From Acidaminococcus fermentans_A (GTDB lineage: Bacteria > Bacillota > Negativicutes > Acidaminococcales > Acidaminococcaceae): a stretch of 64,000 bases of DNA. Positions 36,025 through 44,907 of this stretch are shown in pieces. The stretch spans positions 62,001 through 126,000 of the forward strand of contig NZ_JBQOUY010000004.1 of NCBI RefSeq assembly GCF_052216985.1, given 5' to 3'. The number at the start of each line of letters is the position of its first letter. Positions within the stretch are counted from its first letter, which is position 1. The notes below the pieces were generated by a model that saw only the letters and a program-made list of their open reading frames with translations, searched no databases and was not told where the DNA came from. Made by a program: the position numbers and the translations under genes.

Positions 36025-36074
36025 AAAAATGGGCTGTGAAGAAATGAGGATTCATTTCTTCACAGCCCATTTTT
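36025..36074. terminator. Bidirectional terminator
   Basis: A perfect 23-bp stem with a four-base loop (arms 36025-36047 and 36052-36074) carries A runs on one side and T runs on the other. It can serve both the rightward valS operon and the leftward citM gene. Its core GCTGTGAAGAAATGA is shared with 25785. Confidence 0.93.
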
Positions 36075-36081
36075 ATAATTC

Positions 36082-37416
36082 TTACAGATGGAACAGACCA
36101 AGTACCAGGCCGCAGGCCAGGGAGATCCAGGACAGGACCCACAGGCGGGGAGCACAGAAGGTGAGCAGTTCTTTGATGGAGATACCAGCCAGGCCGCAGG
36201 CCAGGAAGGTAGTAGCAGCGTGAGGAGTGACCATGACGCCATAGTTCTTCCCGATCAGCATGGCCATGGCCATGTTGTGAGGATCAACGCCGAACTGCTG
36301 GCCGACGCCGATGGCCAGAGGCAGCAGACCGAAGAAGTAGGAGTCGGTACCCAGCATCATGCCGATGGGCACAGCGAAGAACCCGAACACATCCTGCAGA
36401 TGGGGCCCCAGAGCAGCCGGGACAATGTTGATCAGCATCTGGGCCATGGCCTTCATCATGCCGGTCTTGGACAGCACACCCAGGAACACGCCGGAAGCCA
36501 GCAGGATCATGGGCATGCTCAGAGCGGTAGCAGCGTGCATCTTAATGGCACGAGCCTGGTCCTTGGCAGTGTGGAAGTTGGCAATCAAGGCCACAGCCAG
36601 ACCGAACATAAATGCACCGTACAGAGGGATCTTGGTGAAGCACAGCAGGCCGATGACGAACAGGGTCAGGATGCCGTTGAACCAGATCATCTTGGGACGG
36701 CGCATGAAAGCGGCGTCATCAGCGGACAGATCATCGTCAGCGGATTTTTCATCTTCATCCTCAGATAATTCCGCAGCTTTACCGGTAGGATTCAGGCCGG
36801 CGCCCCGTTTCTTTTCCATCATGCCCATGTAAGCAGCGAAGATCAGCAGGATGATCAGACCGGCACCCTGCAGAGGCAGCAGCTGTTGCCACAGAACGTT
36901 AACGTCCGCATTCAGCACTACACCGGTACGGGCCACAGGGCCGCCCCAGGGCAGCAGGTTCATGATGGACATAGCGGCACCGATGATGCAGACCAGCACC
37001 ACAGGACGCATATGCAGCTTCTTGTAGATGGGGAGCATAGCGGGGATGGTGATCAGCAGGGTGGAAGCCAGAGCGCCGTCCAGGTGGGAAATGACGGCGA
37101 TGCAGGCGGTAGCCACGGTCACCAAGACGATGTTGTCACCGGCTTTTTTAACCAGCCAGTTCACCATGGGGTCGAACAGCCCCATATCACCCATCATGGA
37201 GAAGTAAACGATGGAGAAGATGAACAGTACAGCAGTGGACCAGGTCTTGGTCACACCGGCTTTCACGAAACCAAAGATTTCAGCAGGAGAGAATCCGCAG
37301 ATCAAAGCTGCGATGACAGGTACCATCACGAACAGAGGTACCGGGTTGGATTTGCCGCGGATCAGGGCCGCCACAATGATCACAACCATCAGGAAACCAA
37401 CAACGCCCAAGAACAT
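36082..37416 (-). CDS. citM: CitMHS-family citrate/metal:H+ symporter, copy 1
   Basis: The 444-residue carrier has about twelve membrane helices. Family markers are ISHLDGALASTLLITIPAMLPIYKKL, NLLPWGGPVARTG and ADVNVLWQQLLPLQ. An acidic cytoplasmic loop (about 225-250, SEDEDEKSADDDLSADDAAF) splits the halves. CitM-type carriers take up citrate complexed with a divalent metal. The protein is identical to copy 2 and the DNA nearly so. GGAGG precedes the ATG. The shared citrate-regulon module lies at 37535-37605. Downstream is the bidirectional terminator. Confidence 0.93.
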   Translation of the reverse strand: MFLGVVGFLMVVIIVAALIRGKSNPVPLFVMVPVIAALICGFSPAEIFGFVKAGVTKTWSTAVLFIFSIVYFSMMGDMGLFDPMVNWLVKKAGDNIVLVTVATACIAVISHLDGALASTLLITIPAMLPIYKKLHMRPVVLVCIIGAAMSIMNLLPWGGPVARTGVVLNADVNVLWQQLLPLQGAGLIILLIFAAYMGMMEKKRGAGLNPTGKAAELSEDEDEKSADDDLSADDAAFMRRPKMIWFNGILTLFVIGLLCFTKIPLYGAFMFGLAVALIANFHTAKDQARAIKMHAATALSMPMILLASGVFLGVLSKTGMMKAMAQMLINIVPAALGPHLQDVFGFFAVPIGMMLGTDSYFFGLLPLAIGVGQQFGVDPHNMAMAMLIGKNYGVMVTPHAATTFLACGLAGISIKELLTFCAPRLWVLSWISLACGLVLGLFHL

Positions 37417-37682
37417 AATGCATTTCCTCCTTTGGATTTGACTGGTGCTTCCGGGGCGGGCAGGCCGCCGGAAGCGGATTGGATGAATCCTTTTTTCTAT
37501 GGCTCAATAGTAACATATGAACTTTCTGAAAACTAATATAAATAAGAGTATAAAAGATATAAGAAAATTCTTATAAAAAGGGTGTGAAGCAAGGCAGGAT
37601 GCGGGGGAACGGGAATGAGAACAATTATCTGAAGTAATCGGAAATAAAAATAACTTGGGAAAGTCCGGGTGCCTTCCTTCGT

Positions 37683-37703
37683 TCAGTGACCATAGACCAG
37701 TGA
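37683..37703. repeat. Heptamer array
   Basis: The three consecutive seven-base units are TCAGTGA, CCATAGA and CCAGTGA. Confidence 0.5.
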
Positions 37704-37704
37704 C

Positions 37705-37734
37705 AAAAAAGCCACCCCCAAAGGGATGGCTTTT
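37705..37734 (-). terminator. citM2 terminator
   Basis: On the minus strand AAAAGCCATCCC pairs with GGGGGTGGCTTTTTT, ten bases after the citM2 stop. Confidence 0.88.
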
Positions 37735-37743
37735 CTATGAATC

Positions 37744-39078
37744 TTACAGATGGAACAGACCCAGCACCAGGCCGCAGGCCAGGGAGATCCAGGACAGGAC
37801 CCACAGGCGGGGAGCACAGAAGGTGAGCAGTTCTTTGATGGAGATACCAGCCAGGCCGCAGGCCAGGAAGGTGGTGGCAGCGTGAGGAGTGACCATGACG
37901 CCGTAGTTCTTCCCGATCAGCATGGCCATGGCCATGTTGTGAGGATCAACGCCGAACTGCTGGCCGACGCCGATGGCCAGAGGCAGCAGACCGAAGAAGT
38001 AGGAGTCGGTACCCAGCATCATGCCGATGGGCACAGCGAAGAACCCGAACACATCCTGCAGATGGGGCCCCAGAGCAGCCGGGACAATGTTGATCAGCAT
38101 CTGGGCCATGGCCTTCATCATGCCGGTCTTGGACAGCACACCCAGGAACACGCCGGAAGCCAGCAGGATCATGGGCATGCTCAGAGCGGTAGCAGCGTGC
38201 ATCTTAATGGCACGAGCCTGGTCCTTGGCAGTGTGGAAGTTGGCAATCAAGGCCACAGCCAGACCGAACATAAATGCACCGTACAGAGGGATCTTGGTGA
38301 AGCACAGCAGGCCGATGACGAACAGGGTCAGGATGCCGTTGAACCAGATCATCTTGGGACGGCGCATGAAAGCGGCGTCATCAGCGGACAGATCATCGTC
38401 AGCGGATTTTTCATCTTCATCCTCAGATAATTCCGCAGCTTTACCGGTAGGATTCAGGCCGGCGCCCCGTTTCTTTTCCATCATGCCCATGTAAGCAGCG
38501 AAGATCAGCAGGATGATCAGACCGGCACCCTGCAGAGGCAGCAGCTGTTGCCACAGAACGTTAACGTCCGCATTCAGCACTACACCGGTACGGGCCACAG
38601 GGCCGCCCCAGGGCAGCAGGTTCATGATGGACATAGCGGCACCGATGATGCAGACCAGCACCACAGGACGCATATGCAGCTTCTTGTAGATGGGGAGCAT
38701 AGCGGGGATGGTGATCAGCAGGGTGGAAGCCAGAGCGCCGTCCAGGTGGGAAATGACGGCGATGCAGGCGGTAGCCACGGTCACCAAGACGATGTTGTCA
38801 CCGGCTTTTTTAACCAGCCAGTTCACCATGGGGTCGAACAGCCCCATATCACCCATCATGGAGAAGTAAACGATGGAGAAGATGAACAGTACAGCAGTGG
38901 ACCAGGTCTTGGTCACACCGGCTTTCACGAAGCCGAAGATTTCGGCGGGAGAGAACCCGCAGATCAGAGCAGCGATGACGGGAACCATCACGAACAGAGG
39001 AACCGGGTTGGATTTACCACGGATCAGAGCTGCCACGATGATGACAACCATCAAGAAACCAACAACGCCCAAAAACAT
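37744..39078 (-). CDS. citM: CitMHS-family citrate/metal:H+ symporter, copy 2
   Basis: This 444-residue protein is the same as copy 1. I place the start at 39078 (MFLGVVGFL), the same Met as copy 1 and preceded by GGAGGAAATTGC; the longer open frame to 39180 has no ribosome site and no counterpart in copy 1. By eye the DNA is identical to copy 1 over about 1,027 bases (37904-38930 versus 36242-37268), while synonymous changes cluster in the first 150 and last 160 bases. Its upstream region keeps the same regulatory module (39199-39269) in otherwise different sequence. Confidence 0.93.
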   Translation of the reverse strand: MFLGVVGFLMVVIIVAALIRGKSNPVPLFVMVPVIAALICGFSPAEIFGFVKAGVTKTWSTAVLFIFSIVYFSMMGDMGLFDPMVNWLVKKAGDNIVLVTVATACIAVISHLDGALASTLLITIPAMLPIYKKLHMRPVVLVCIIGAAMSIMNLLPWGGPVARTGVVLNADVNVLWQQLLPLQGAGLIILLIFAAYMGMMEKKRGAGLNPTGKAAELSEDEDEKSADDDLSADDAAFMRRPKMIWFNGILTLFVIGLLCFTKIPLYGAFMFGLAVALIANFHTAKDQARAIKMHAATALSMPMILLASGVFLGVLSKTGMMKAMAQMLINIVPAALGPHLQDVFGFFAVPIGMMLGTDSYFFGLLPLAIGVGQQFGVDPHNMAMAMLIGKNYGVMVTPHAATTFLACGLAGISIKELLTFCAPRLWVLSWISLACGLVLGLFHL

Positions 39079-39507
39079 AGTGCAATTTCCTCCTTTGGAA
39101 ATAAAATGGGGTGTCCCCGAGACGGGCCGGCCTCGGAAACCGGAAAATAGAGTGCAACAAACACCACTACATAGTACCATAGGAACATTCTGAAAACGAA
39201 TATAAAAATCAAAATGAAACTCATAAGCATATGCTTATAGAATACCTATAAAGCCAGTCTGGATGCGGGTTTCCAGCAGAAAACAAAATTGTTTCATTTG
39301 AACATAAATAGAGATAATTTGAGAAAATTTTAATAAACAGGGAGGCTGTTGCATGCGCAACAGCCTGTCATAAGTCATACGCCGATGGAAGCCAGCTTTG
39401 CTGGCGACGAACGCAAGAAAACCTTTTGAATCCTTTATTAAATTTTAAAATCAATTTGCTAAAATTGATTTCCATAAGCGTATGACGTATGACGACTGAC
39501 GTATGAC
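39079..39507 (-). promoter_or_regulatory. citM2 upstream region: regulon module plus structured repeat
   Basis: The module on the minus strand is TATATT (39199-39204), 18 bases, perfect dyad ATAAGCATATGCTTAT (39223-39238), 22 bases, CCCGCATCC (39261-39269). Farther out lie an AGGCTGTTGC/GCAACAGCCT hairpin (39343-39366), inverted heptamers (TCATAAG TCATACG at 39368-39381 versus CGTATGA units at 39479-39506) and an AAAATCAATTT/AAAATTGATTT hairpin (39448-39472). Confidence 0.72.
39368..39507. repeat. Inverted heptamer-built element
   Basis: The right arm has four seven-base units (CGTATGA, CGTATGA, CGACTGA, CGTATGA). The left arm has their reverse complements TCATAAG and TCATACG. The whole forms a roughly 140-base fold-back. 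Confidence 0.65.
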
Positions 39508-39539
39508 AAAAAAGCCACCCCGGTCGGGATGGCTTTTTT
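39508..39539 (-). terminator. citDEF operon terminator
   Basis: On the minus strand AAAAAAGCCATCCC pairs with GGGGTGGCTTTTTT, ten bases after the citF stop. Confidence 0.88.
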
Positions 39540-39549
39540 ATCGATTCAA

Positions 39550-41112
39550 TCAGAATTCAGCTTTCTTCACTTGACGGACCACGTCCATGATGGAACCGTC
39601 ACGGGCTTCGATGATGCCCACGACCCGGTCGCCGAACTGTACAGGGTCAGGAGTGCCCACCATCTTGTAAGCGGTATCCCGCAGTTCTTCGATGGTGCAG
39701 ATGGGCAGATCGGTGTCTTTTACTGCATCGATAATGTCCTGCCGACGGGGATTGATGGCGATGCCGTAGTCGGTGACCACCACGTCAACGGTCTCGCCCG
39801 GAGTGGTGACCGTGGTACATTCGGTGCAGATAGCCGGGATACGGCCTTGCAGCAGCGGAGCGATGACGATGGTGCATTTGGCACCGGCAGCGGTATCCGG
39901 ATGGCCGCCCTGAGCCCCGGTGATCACGCCGTCAGAGCCCACGACCACGTTGACGTTGAAGTGGGTATCTACTTCCAGTGCGCCCAGGATGACATAATCC
40001 AGCTTATTCACATAAGCACCCTTGTTGAAGGGGTCAGCATACTGAGAAGTGGTGATTTCGTAATGGTTGGGGTTGGTCTTGATGTCTTCGATGGAAGCCA
40101 TATCGAAATCCTGGGTATCGGCAATCTTGTCGATCAGGCCTTCATGCTGGAGTTCGCAGATGGCCTGGGCAATGCCGCCCATGGCAACCCCGATATGGAT
40201 GTTATCTTTCCGCAGATGTTCAGCCAGGAACTTGGTGGAAGCGATGGAAGCACCGCCCACGCCGGTCTGGTAGATGAAGCCGTCTTTGTACCAGGGCGTA
40301 TGCACCATGAAATCAGCAGCATACTTGGCCATCAGGAGCTTTCTCTGGTCAGTGGTGGGTTTGGCAGCACCGGTAGCGATCTTGGTGGGGTCGCCGATGG
40401 CGTCCACTTTGACTACATAGTCTACGTTAGTCATGTCGATGGAAGCAGGTACGTTGGGGAAGGGGACCAGGGTATCGGTCACCACGACCACTTTGTCCGC
40501 ATACTGGGCATCCACAGCAGCATAGCCCAATACGCCGCAGTCAGCACCATTCTGGCTGCCGATGGCACGGCAGTTGCCCATATCATCCGCACTGGGAGCC
40601 CCGATGAAAGCGATATCGATGTGGGTTTCGCCGGTTTCAATGGCACGGACACGGCCGCCGTGGCCCCGCATGATGGCCAGGCCTTTCAGTTTGCCGTTGG
40701 AGATGGCTTCCCCGATTTTGCCCCGGACGCCGGAAGACTGGATGTTGGTGATGGTCCCGTCTTCAATCATGGGAACGATGGGGTTTTGGGCCTTCCCCAG
40801 AGAGGAAGCGCAGATGGTCAGGTCTTTGATGCCCATCTTGTGGATGGCTTCCATGACCATATTGACCACATAATCCCCTTCCCGGAAATGGTGATGGAAG
40901 GACAGGGTCATACCGTCTTTGATGCCGCATTTCTTCAGCACTTCTTCAATGGAATCCACTACTTTGCTGTAGCTGGGATCCATCACAGGAGCCACCGTAT
41001 GGGTAGCTGCCTTGTATGCGGCCAGATGGTTCACGAAGCTTCCCTTGAAAACGTCTTTCCCGGTCTGCTTCAGGATTTCTTCAGGAATTTCTCTACCTAC
41101 TGCGTTCTTCAT
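39550..41112 (-). CDS. citF: Citrate lyase alpha subunit (citrate CoA-transferase)
   Basis: The product is about 520 residues starting MKNAVGREIPEEILKQTG. It keeps the CitF core: MTLSFHHHFREGDYVVN, IQSSGVRGKIGEAISNGKL, RGHGGRVRAIETGE, GVGGASIAST and VNVVVGSDGVITGAQGGHPDTAAGAK, then VTDYGIAINPRR. It swaps acetyl on the acyl carrier CitD for citryl in the cytoplasmic lyase complex. The start at 41112 follows an AAGGGGGAT site one base after citE; an extended frame to 41178 overlaps citE and is not credible. Confidence 0.95.
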   Translation of the reverse strand: MKNAVGREIPEEILKQTGKDVFKGSFVNHLAAYKAATHTVAPVMDPSYSKVVDSIEEVLKKCGIKDGMTLSFHHHFREGDYVVNMVMEAIHKMGIKDLTICASSLGKAQNPIVPMIEDGTITNIQSSGVRGKIGEAISNGKLKGLAIMRGHGGRVRAIETGETHIDIAFIGAPSADDMGNCRAIGSQNGADCGVLGYAAVDAQYADKVVVVTDTLVPFPNVPASIDMTNVDYVVKVDAIGDPTKIATGAAKPTTDQRKLLMAKYAADFMVHTPWYKDGFIYQTGVGGASIASTKFLAEHLRKDNIHIGVAMGGIAQAICELQHEGLIDKIADTQDFDMASIEDIKTNPNHYEITTSQYADPFNKGAYVNKLDYVILGALEVDTHFNVNVVVGSDGVITGAQGGHPDTAAGAKCTIVIAPLLQGRIPAICTECTTVTTPGETVDVVVTDYGIAINPRRQDIIDAVKDTDLPICTIEELRDTAYKMVGTPDPVQFGDRVVGIIEARDGSIMDVVRQVKKAEF

Positions 41113-41113
41113 C

Positions 41114-42025
41114 TTATAAATCCCCCTTATAGACACCGGCAGCCTTGGCCATGGAAATGGTTCTCTTGGCGCCGTCATAGAAGGCGATATCCAGCATCTT
41201 ACCGTTCAGCTGGAACACACCGATACCCATAGCTTTCTTGGTATCGATTTCCCGGACAACCGCTTCAGCCCAGCAGATCTGTTTTTCAGTCGGGGTGAAT
41301 ACGTCATGGCAGACAGGGATCTGGCGCGGGTTGATGATGGATTTCCCATCGAAGCCCATTTGTTTGATCATTTCCACATCCTTGCGGAAGCCGTCCATAT
41401 CGTCCAGGTCGGTGTAAACCGTATCGAAGCACATACGGCCGGTAGCCCGGGCAGTGATCACCATCTGCTGACGGGCACCCATCAGTTCCACACCGCTCTT
41501 GGAAATGCTGGTCTGCAGGTCACGGGTATAGTCCCCGCCAGACAGGGCGATCCCAAACAGACGGTCGGAAGAGGTGCAGATGTCATACAGGTTCAGCATG
41601 CCTTTGGTGGATTCGATGGCAGCCATGATCAGGGTGCTGCCAATGGGACGATGGAATTCTTTTTCTGCAGCCAGGATATGTTCTTCTACGATTTTGATAT
41701 CTTTACCGGATTCAGTCTTGGCCAGACGGATGGCGTCGCAGCCGCCGGCGACGGAAACACGGATATCTTCTTTCCAGTGAGGAGTTTCCAGGCCGTTGAT
41801 CCGGACGACTCTTTCACAGCCATGATAATCGATTTCTTTCAGGGCATGGAACAGGGAGTACCGGGCAGCATCCTTCTGGTTTTCGGCAACAGCATCTTCC
41901 AGGTCAAGCATGATGGAATCGGGTTTATATACATACGGGTCTTTGACCAGGCTCGGTTTCTGAGCGTTCAGGAACATCATGGATCTTCTCAGACGCTTGA
42001 AATTCGGATTCGTATTGATAACCAT
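41114..42025 (-). CDS. citE: Citrate lyase beta subunit (citryl-ACP lyase)
   Basis: The 303-residue TIM-barrel lyase has RRSMMFLNAQKPSLV, the substrate/Mg loop DSIMLDLEDAVAENQKDAAR, RINGLETPHWKEDI and SIINPRQIPVCHDVFTPT. It cleaves citryl-ACP to oxaloacetate and acetyl-ACP. It is middle gene of the operon, one base from each neighbour. Confidence 0.96.
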   Translation of the reverse strand: MVINTNPNFKRLRRSMMFLNAQKPSLVKDPYVYKPDSIMLDLEDAVAENQKDAARYSLFHALKEIDYHGCERVVRINGLETPHWKEDIRVSVAGGCDAIRLAKTESGKDIKIVEEHILAAEKEFHRPIGSTLIMAAIESTKGMLNLYDICTSSDRLFGIALSGGDYTRDLQTSISKSGVELMGARQQMVITARATGRMCFDTVYTDLDDMDGFRKDVEMIKQMGFDGKSIINPRQIPVCHDVFTPTEKQICWAEAVVREIDTKKAMGIGVFQLNGKMLDIAFYDGAKRTISMAKAAGVYKGDL

Positions 42026-42026
42026 A

Positions 42027-42326
42027 TTACAGCACCTCCCAGGGATTCGGCGTATCAGGATCCTCGTTGACAGAACGGAATACTGCGCCTTCCACGCGTG
42101 CTTTTAAAGTGCAGTCCAGAGCGCCCTTGTCCACGACAGAAACCTTTGCGTTGGTCACGTCCAGCTTCTTCAGGGTATCCAGGACAACAGCCTTGATCTG
42201 CCGTCCATATTGATGGATGACGCTGCTTTCAACAGTGAGCTCAATGCCGTTGGAACCGGGTTCTACGGTGATTTGGGCATCGGAAGACTCAACAGTGCCA
42301 GCCATGGCTGCCTTCTTCAATTCCAT
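42027..42326 (-). CDS. citD: Citrate lyase gamma subunit (acyl carrier protein)
   Basis: The 99-residue protein has the prosthetic-group Ser in AGTVESSDAQITVEP (about residue 14) and VLDTLKKLDVTNAKVSVVDKGALDCTLKARVEGA, as in CitD. It carries the phosphoribosyl-dephospho-CoA arm made and attached by CitXG. First gene of citDEF. Confidence 0.95.
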   Translation of the reverse strand: MELKKAAMAGTVESSDAQITVEPGSNGIELTVESSVIHQYGRQIKAVVLDTLKKLDVTNAKVSVVDKGALDCTLKARVEGAVFRSVNEDPDTPNPWEVL

Positions 42327-42566
42327 GTAAAATCACTCCTTCTAAACAGTTGTACAATGTACATTATGATGCACTTTGATAGTAACACAGGAAAAAATGG
42401 AAATCGAATATAAATAATGATATAATCTCTATAAGACATTCCTTATCAAATGCTGGAGACCCCCACAGGATGCGGGACTCAGGAATTGCAGGAATTATGT
42501 CAAATTATATGAAATTAAAATTTCTTTGGAAATAATGGATTGCAGGGAAAAGAAAAGGAGGGGCAT
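42327..42566. promoter_or_regulatory. Divergent citD / citrate LysR control region
   Basis: For the leftward operon: TATATT -10 (42407-42412), 18 bases, ATAAG-N6-CTTAT (42431-42446), 21 bases, CCCGCATCC (42468-42476, minus strand). The promoter-proximal half-site falls where the -35 would be, fitting an activator-dependent promoter. The same sites lie about 90-135 bases before the LysR gene, allowing autoregulation. Confidence 0.75.
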
Positions 42567-43478
42567 ATGAACCTGAAACATGCGCAGTATATCATGGAGA
42601 TCATCAAGGAGGGAAGCATCACCAACGCTTCCAAGACCATGCATGTCTCCCAGCCGGCGCTGAGCCAGACCATCAAAGCGGTGGAGAAATATCTGGGGGC
42701 GCCGATTTTTTTGCGGAATACCAATCCCATCGTCCTGACGGAAGCGGGAAAAAAATATATCGCTGCGGTGAAACAGGTCATCACCATCAGTTCCAACCTA
42801 CTCCATGAAGTGGCGGATATCCAGTACGAAGGGTACGGGACCCTGCGGCTGGGCATCCCCATCCAGCGGGCCATGCAGATGCTGCCGGCGGTGATGCCGG
42901 TGTTCCGGCAGCGCTATCCCCATATCAAGCTCCAGATCCACGAAGCGGGCAGCAATATCACGGAAAACGAAGTCCTGAATGGGGGAGTGGACCTGGCCAT
43001 CCTGACCACCACCCCCACCAATGACGAACTGAAATATGAACTGGTGGAAACGGAAGATGTGGTGCTGGTGGCCAATAAGATGACTACTTTGGCCCAGCGG
43101 GTGAAGGCAGGGACTCCCATCCACATCACAGAGGCCCGGAACGAAGAGTTCATTTCCATTACCGAAGGCCATAATGTGCGCCGGGTCCAGGATACCCTGT
43201 TCAGTGTCTATGAAATCAAACCCAACGTGATCCTGGAGACGTCCAGCATCGAAGTGGGGAAACGGCTGGTTTCTGCCATGGAAGCCGTATTCATCTGCCC
43301 GGATGTGTACCTGGACGAATACTTCTTGTCACAGGATAAGTGTGTGTTGTATCCTTTATTGGGTGTGGCCAATAAGCGGTACTGCTATGTATGCTGCCGC
43401 AAGGACGCCTATCTCAGCCCTTATGCCCGGGCCTTCATCGAATTGATCCGGACATTGGGCAAGAAAAGGAAGGAATAA
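42567..43478 (+). CDS. LysR-family regulator, probable citrate regulon activator
   Basis: The 303-residue protein has an N-terminal LysR helix-turn-helix (KEGSITNASKTMHVSQPALSQTIKAVEKYLGAPIFLRN) and a PBP2-type effector domain starting GTLRLGIPIQRAMQMLPAVMPVF. ATG 42567 follows AAGGAGG; an upstream in-frame TTG lacks a site. It is divergent from citDEF and eight bases before citXG, so it most likely senses citrate or a product and acts at the ATAAG-N6-CTTAT sites. Confidence 0.85.
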   Translation: MNLKHAQYIMEIIKEGSITNASKTMHVSQPALSQTIKAVEKYLGAPIFLRNTNPIVLTEAGKKYIAAVKQVITISSNLLHEVADIQYEGYGTLRLGIPIQRAMQMLPAVMPVFRQRYPHIKLQIHEAGSNITENEVLNGGVDLAILTTTPTNDELKYELVETEDVVLVANKMTTLAQRVKAGTPIHITEARNEEFISITEGHNVRRVQDTLFSVYEIKPNVILETSSIEVGKRLVSAMEAVFICPDVYLDEYFLSQDKCVLYPLLGVANKRYCYVCCRKDAYLSPYARAFIELIRTLGKKRKE

Positions 43479-43485
43479 AGAAATC

Positions 43486-44865
43486 ATGAAAGAAACTGTC
43501 ATCCGTCTGGCAGGCCCCCAGGTGGAAGTGCCGGATATGCTCTTGGCCCGTGACGGCCGGGCAGCGGCCCAGAGAAAACTCCTGGAACGGTACCGCCGTC
43601 CTTTGCTGTTCTTCACCCAGAATATCCCCGGACCGGTGAAGACTTCTGCCTTGATCCATCTGGGCTTCCTGGAGGGGATCCGCAGGTTGGAAAGGGCCCT
43701 CCAGGAAGCCGGGATCCCCATCCTCTTCCAGAAAACCATCGATTGGAAAACTGGTTATGAAAAATACTATGTACTGGATGGAAATGCCCTGGCCATCAAA
43801 AAAATCACCTGTGCCATCGAGAACCAGGACCGGCTGGGACGGCTCTATGACATGGATGTGCTGGCGGAAGACGGACACAAGATCTCCCGGACGGATATCG
43901 GGCTGCCAGGCCGTCTGTGCCTGGTGTGCTCCCAGCCGGCCCAGGCCTGTGCCCGGAGCCGGAAACACAGCGTGCCGGTGCTGGTGCGGAACGTCCATCG
44001 GGTACTGGAAAGTTTCCTGTTGGACTGGGTGGAAAATGCCCTGCACCAGGGACTCCAGGGAGAAGTGGATGCCACGCCCAAGCCCGGGCTGGTGGATAAG
44101 GACAATCCCGGTGCCCACCAGGATATGGATTGGCATACCTTTGCCCGAAGCACCGAGGCCATCGTGCCCCATCTCCGGCAGATGGCGGAAAAAGGCTGGG
44201 ATTGGGAAGGGTCTGGGGAGGACTTGTTTTCAACTCTGCGCCCCATGGGCGCGGCTGCGGAAAAGGCCATGTTCCGGGCTACAGGAAATGTGAATACCCA
44301 TAAGGGCATCATCTTTTCCCTGGGCCTGGTGACCAGTTTCACCCTGTGGCACCTGGCTCGGACCGGAAAGGTGGAAAGCGAGATGGTGCTCCAAGAAATC
44401 GGAGAAGCGGTGACACCGCTCCTGGAAAAGGATTTTGTCAAGATCGACCGGTACCATCCCCATACCCACGGAGAAGTGCTCTATGTGGAGCAGGGCTGCC
44501 GGGGCATCCGGGGAGAAGCCATGGAAGGGTTCCCGGCGGTGAGCCGGATCGCCCTGCCGGCCTTGCGCCAGTTCCGCAAAGAAGGCAGACCGGAAAATGA
44601 GGCCTATATCCAGACCTTACTGCTCCTTTTGAGCCAGGTGGAAGACACCAACATCCTCAGCCGATCCGACCGGCCCACCCTGGCAGCGGCCCAAGCAGCG
44701 GCCAGGGAAGTGCTGGCTAAAGGAGGCGCTTTCATCGAAGAAGGCATGGAAGCGGTGTGGACACTGAACGAAAGTTTCGTGGAAAAGAATATCAGTCCAG
44801 GAGGCTGCGCTGATCTCCTGATCTTGGCCATCTTCTTGGAAAAGATGGAAGGGCTGATGGAATGA
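43486..44865 (+). CDS. citXG: Fused CitX-CitG: holo-citrate lyase synthase / dephospho-CoA triphosphoribosyltransferase
   Basis: The 459-residue product is two enzymes in one chain. Residues 1 to about 175 match CitX, which attaches the prosthetic group to CitD (NIPGPVKTSALIHLGF, ISRTDIGLPGRLCLVCSQPAQACARSRKHS). Residues about 180-459 match CitG, which makes the 2'-(5''-triphosphoribosyl)-dephospho-CoA precursor (EVDATPKPGLVDKDNPGAHQDMDWHTFARS, GNVNTHKGIIFSLG, GGCADLLILAIFL). The order citR-citXG is divergent from citDEF. citC, the ligase that acetylates the lyase, is not in this window. Confidence 0.95.
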   Translation: MKETVIRLAGPQVEVPDMLLARDGRAAAQRKLLERYRRPLLFFTQNIPGPVKTSALIHLGFLEGIRRLERALQEAGIPILFQKTIDWKTGYEKYYVLDGNALAIKKITCAIENQDRLGRLYDMDVLAEDGHKISRTDIGLPGRLCLVCSQPAQACARSRKHSVPVLVRNVHRVLESFLLDWVENALHQGLQGEVDATPKPGLVDKDNPGAHQDMDWHTFARSTEAIVPHLRQMAEKGWDWEGSGEDLFSTLRPMGAAAEKAMFRATGNVNTHKGIIFSLGLVTSFTLWHLARTGKVESEMVLQEIGEAVTPLLEKDFVKIDRYHPHTHGEVLYVEQGCRGIRGEAMEGFPAVSRIALPALRQFRKEGRPENEAYIQTLLLLLSQVEDTNILSRSDRPTLAAAQAAAREVLAKGGAFIEEGMEAVWTLNESFVEKNISPGGCADLLILAIFLEKMEGLME

Positions 44866-44907
44866 AGAAAGGGATTGTTGCACGTTGATGGGTGATGAGC
44901 CCCTCTG

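Larger units (their letters stand above)
37417..37743 (-). promoter_or_regulatory. citM1 upstream region with citrate-regulon module
   Basis: On the minus strand the region holds TATATT as -10 (37535-37540), 18 bases, then the dyad ATAAG-N6-CTTAT (37559-37574), 22 bases, then CCCGCATCC (37597-37605). A heptamer array (37683-37703) and the terminator of copy 2 (37705-37734) fill the distal part. Confidence 0.75.

Noticed and set aside
36088..39150. Plus-strand frames of about 226, 200 and 157 codons opposite the two citM genes
   Set aside because: They occur as duplicate pairs because citM is duplicated, are His/Gln/Gly-rich and encode no known fold. They are antisense shadows.
39079..39180. 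N-terminal extension of citM2 to 39180
   Set aside because: The extension lies over the untranslated region. The ribosome site and the identity with citM1 place the start at 39078.
41113..41178. N-terminal extension of citF to 41178
   Set aside because: It would overlap the end of citE; the AAGGGGGAT site and the family alignment support 41112.
39529..42070. 567- and 254-codon plus-strand frames opposite citF and citE
   Set aside because: citE and citF on the minus strand carry all family motifs; the opposite frames have none.
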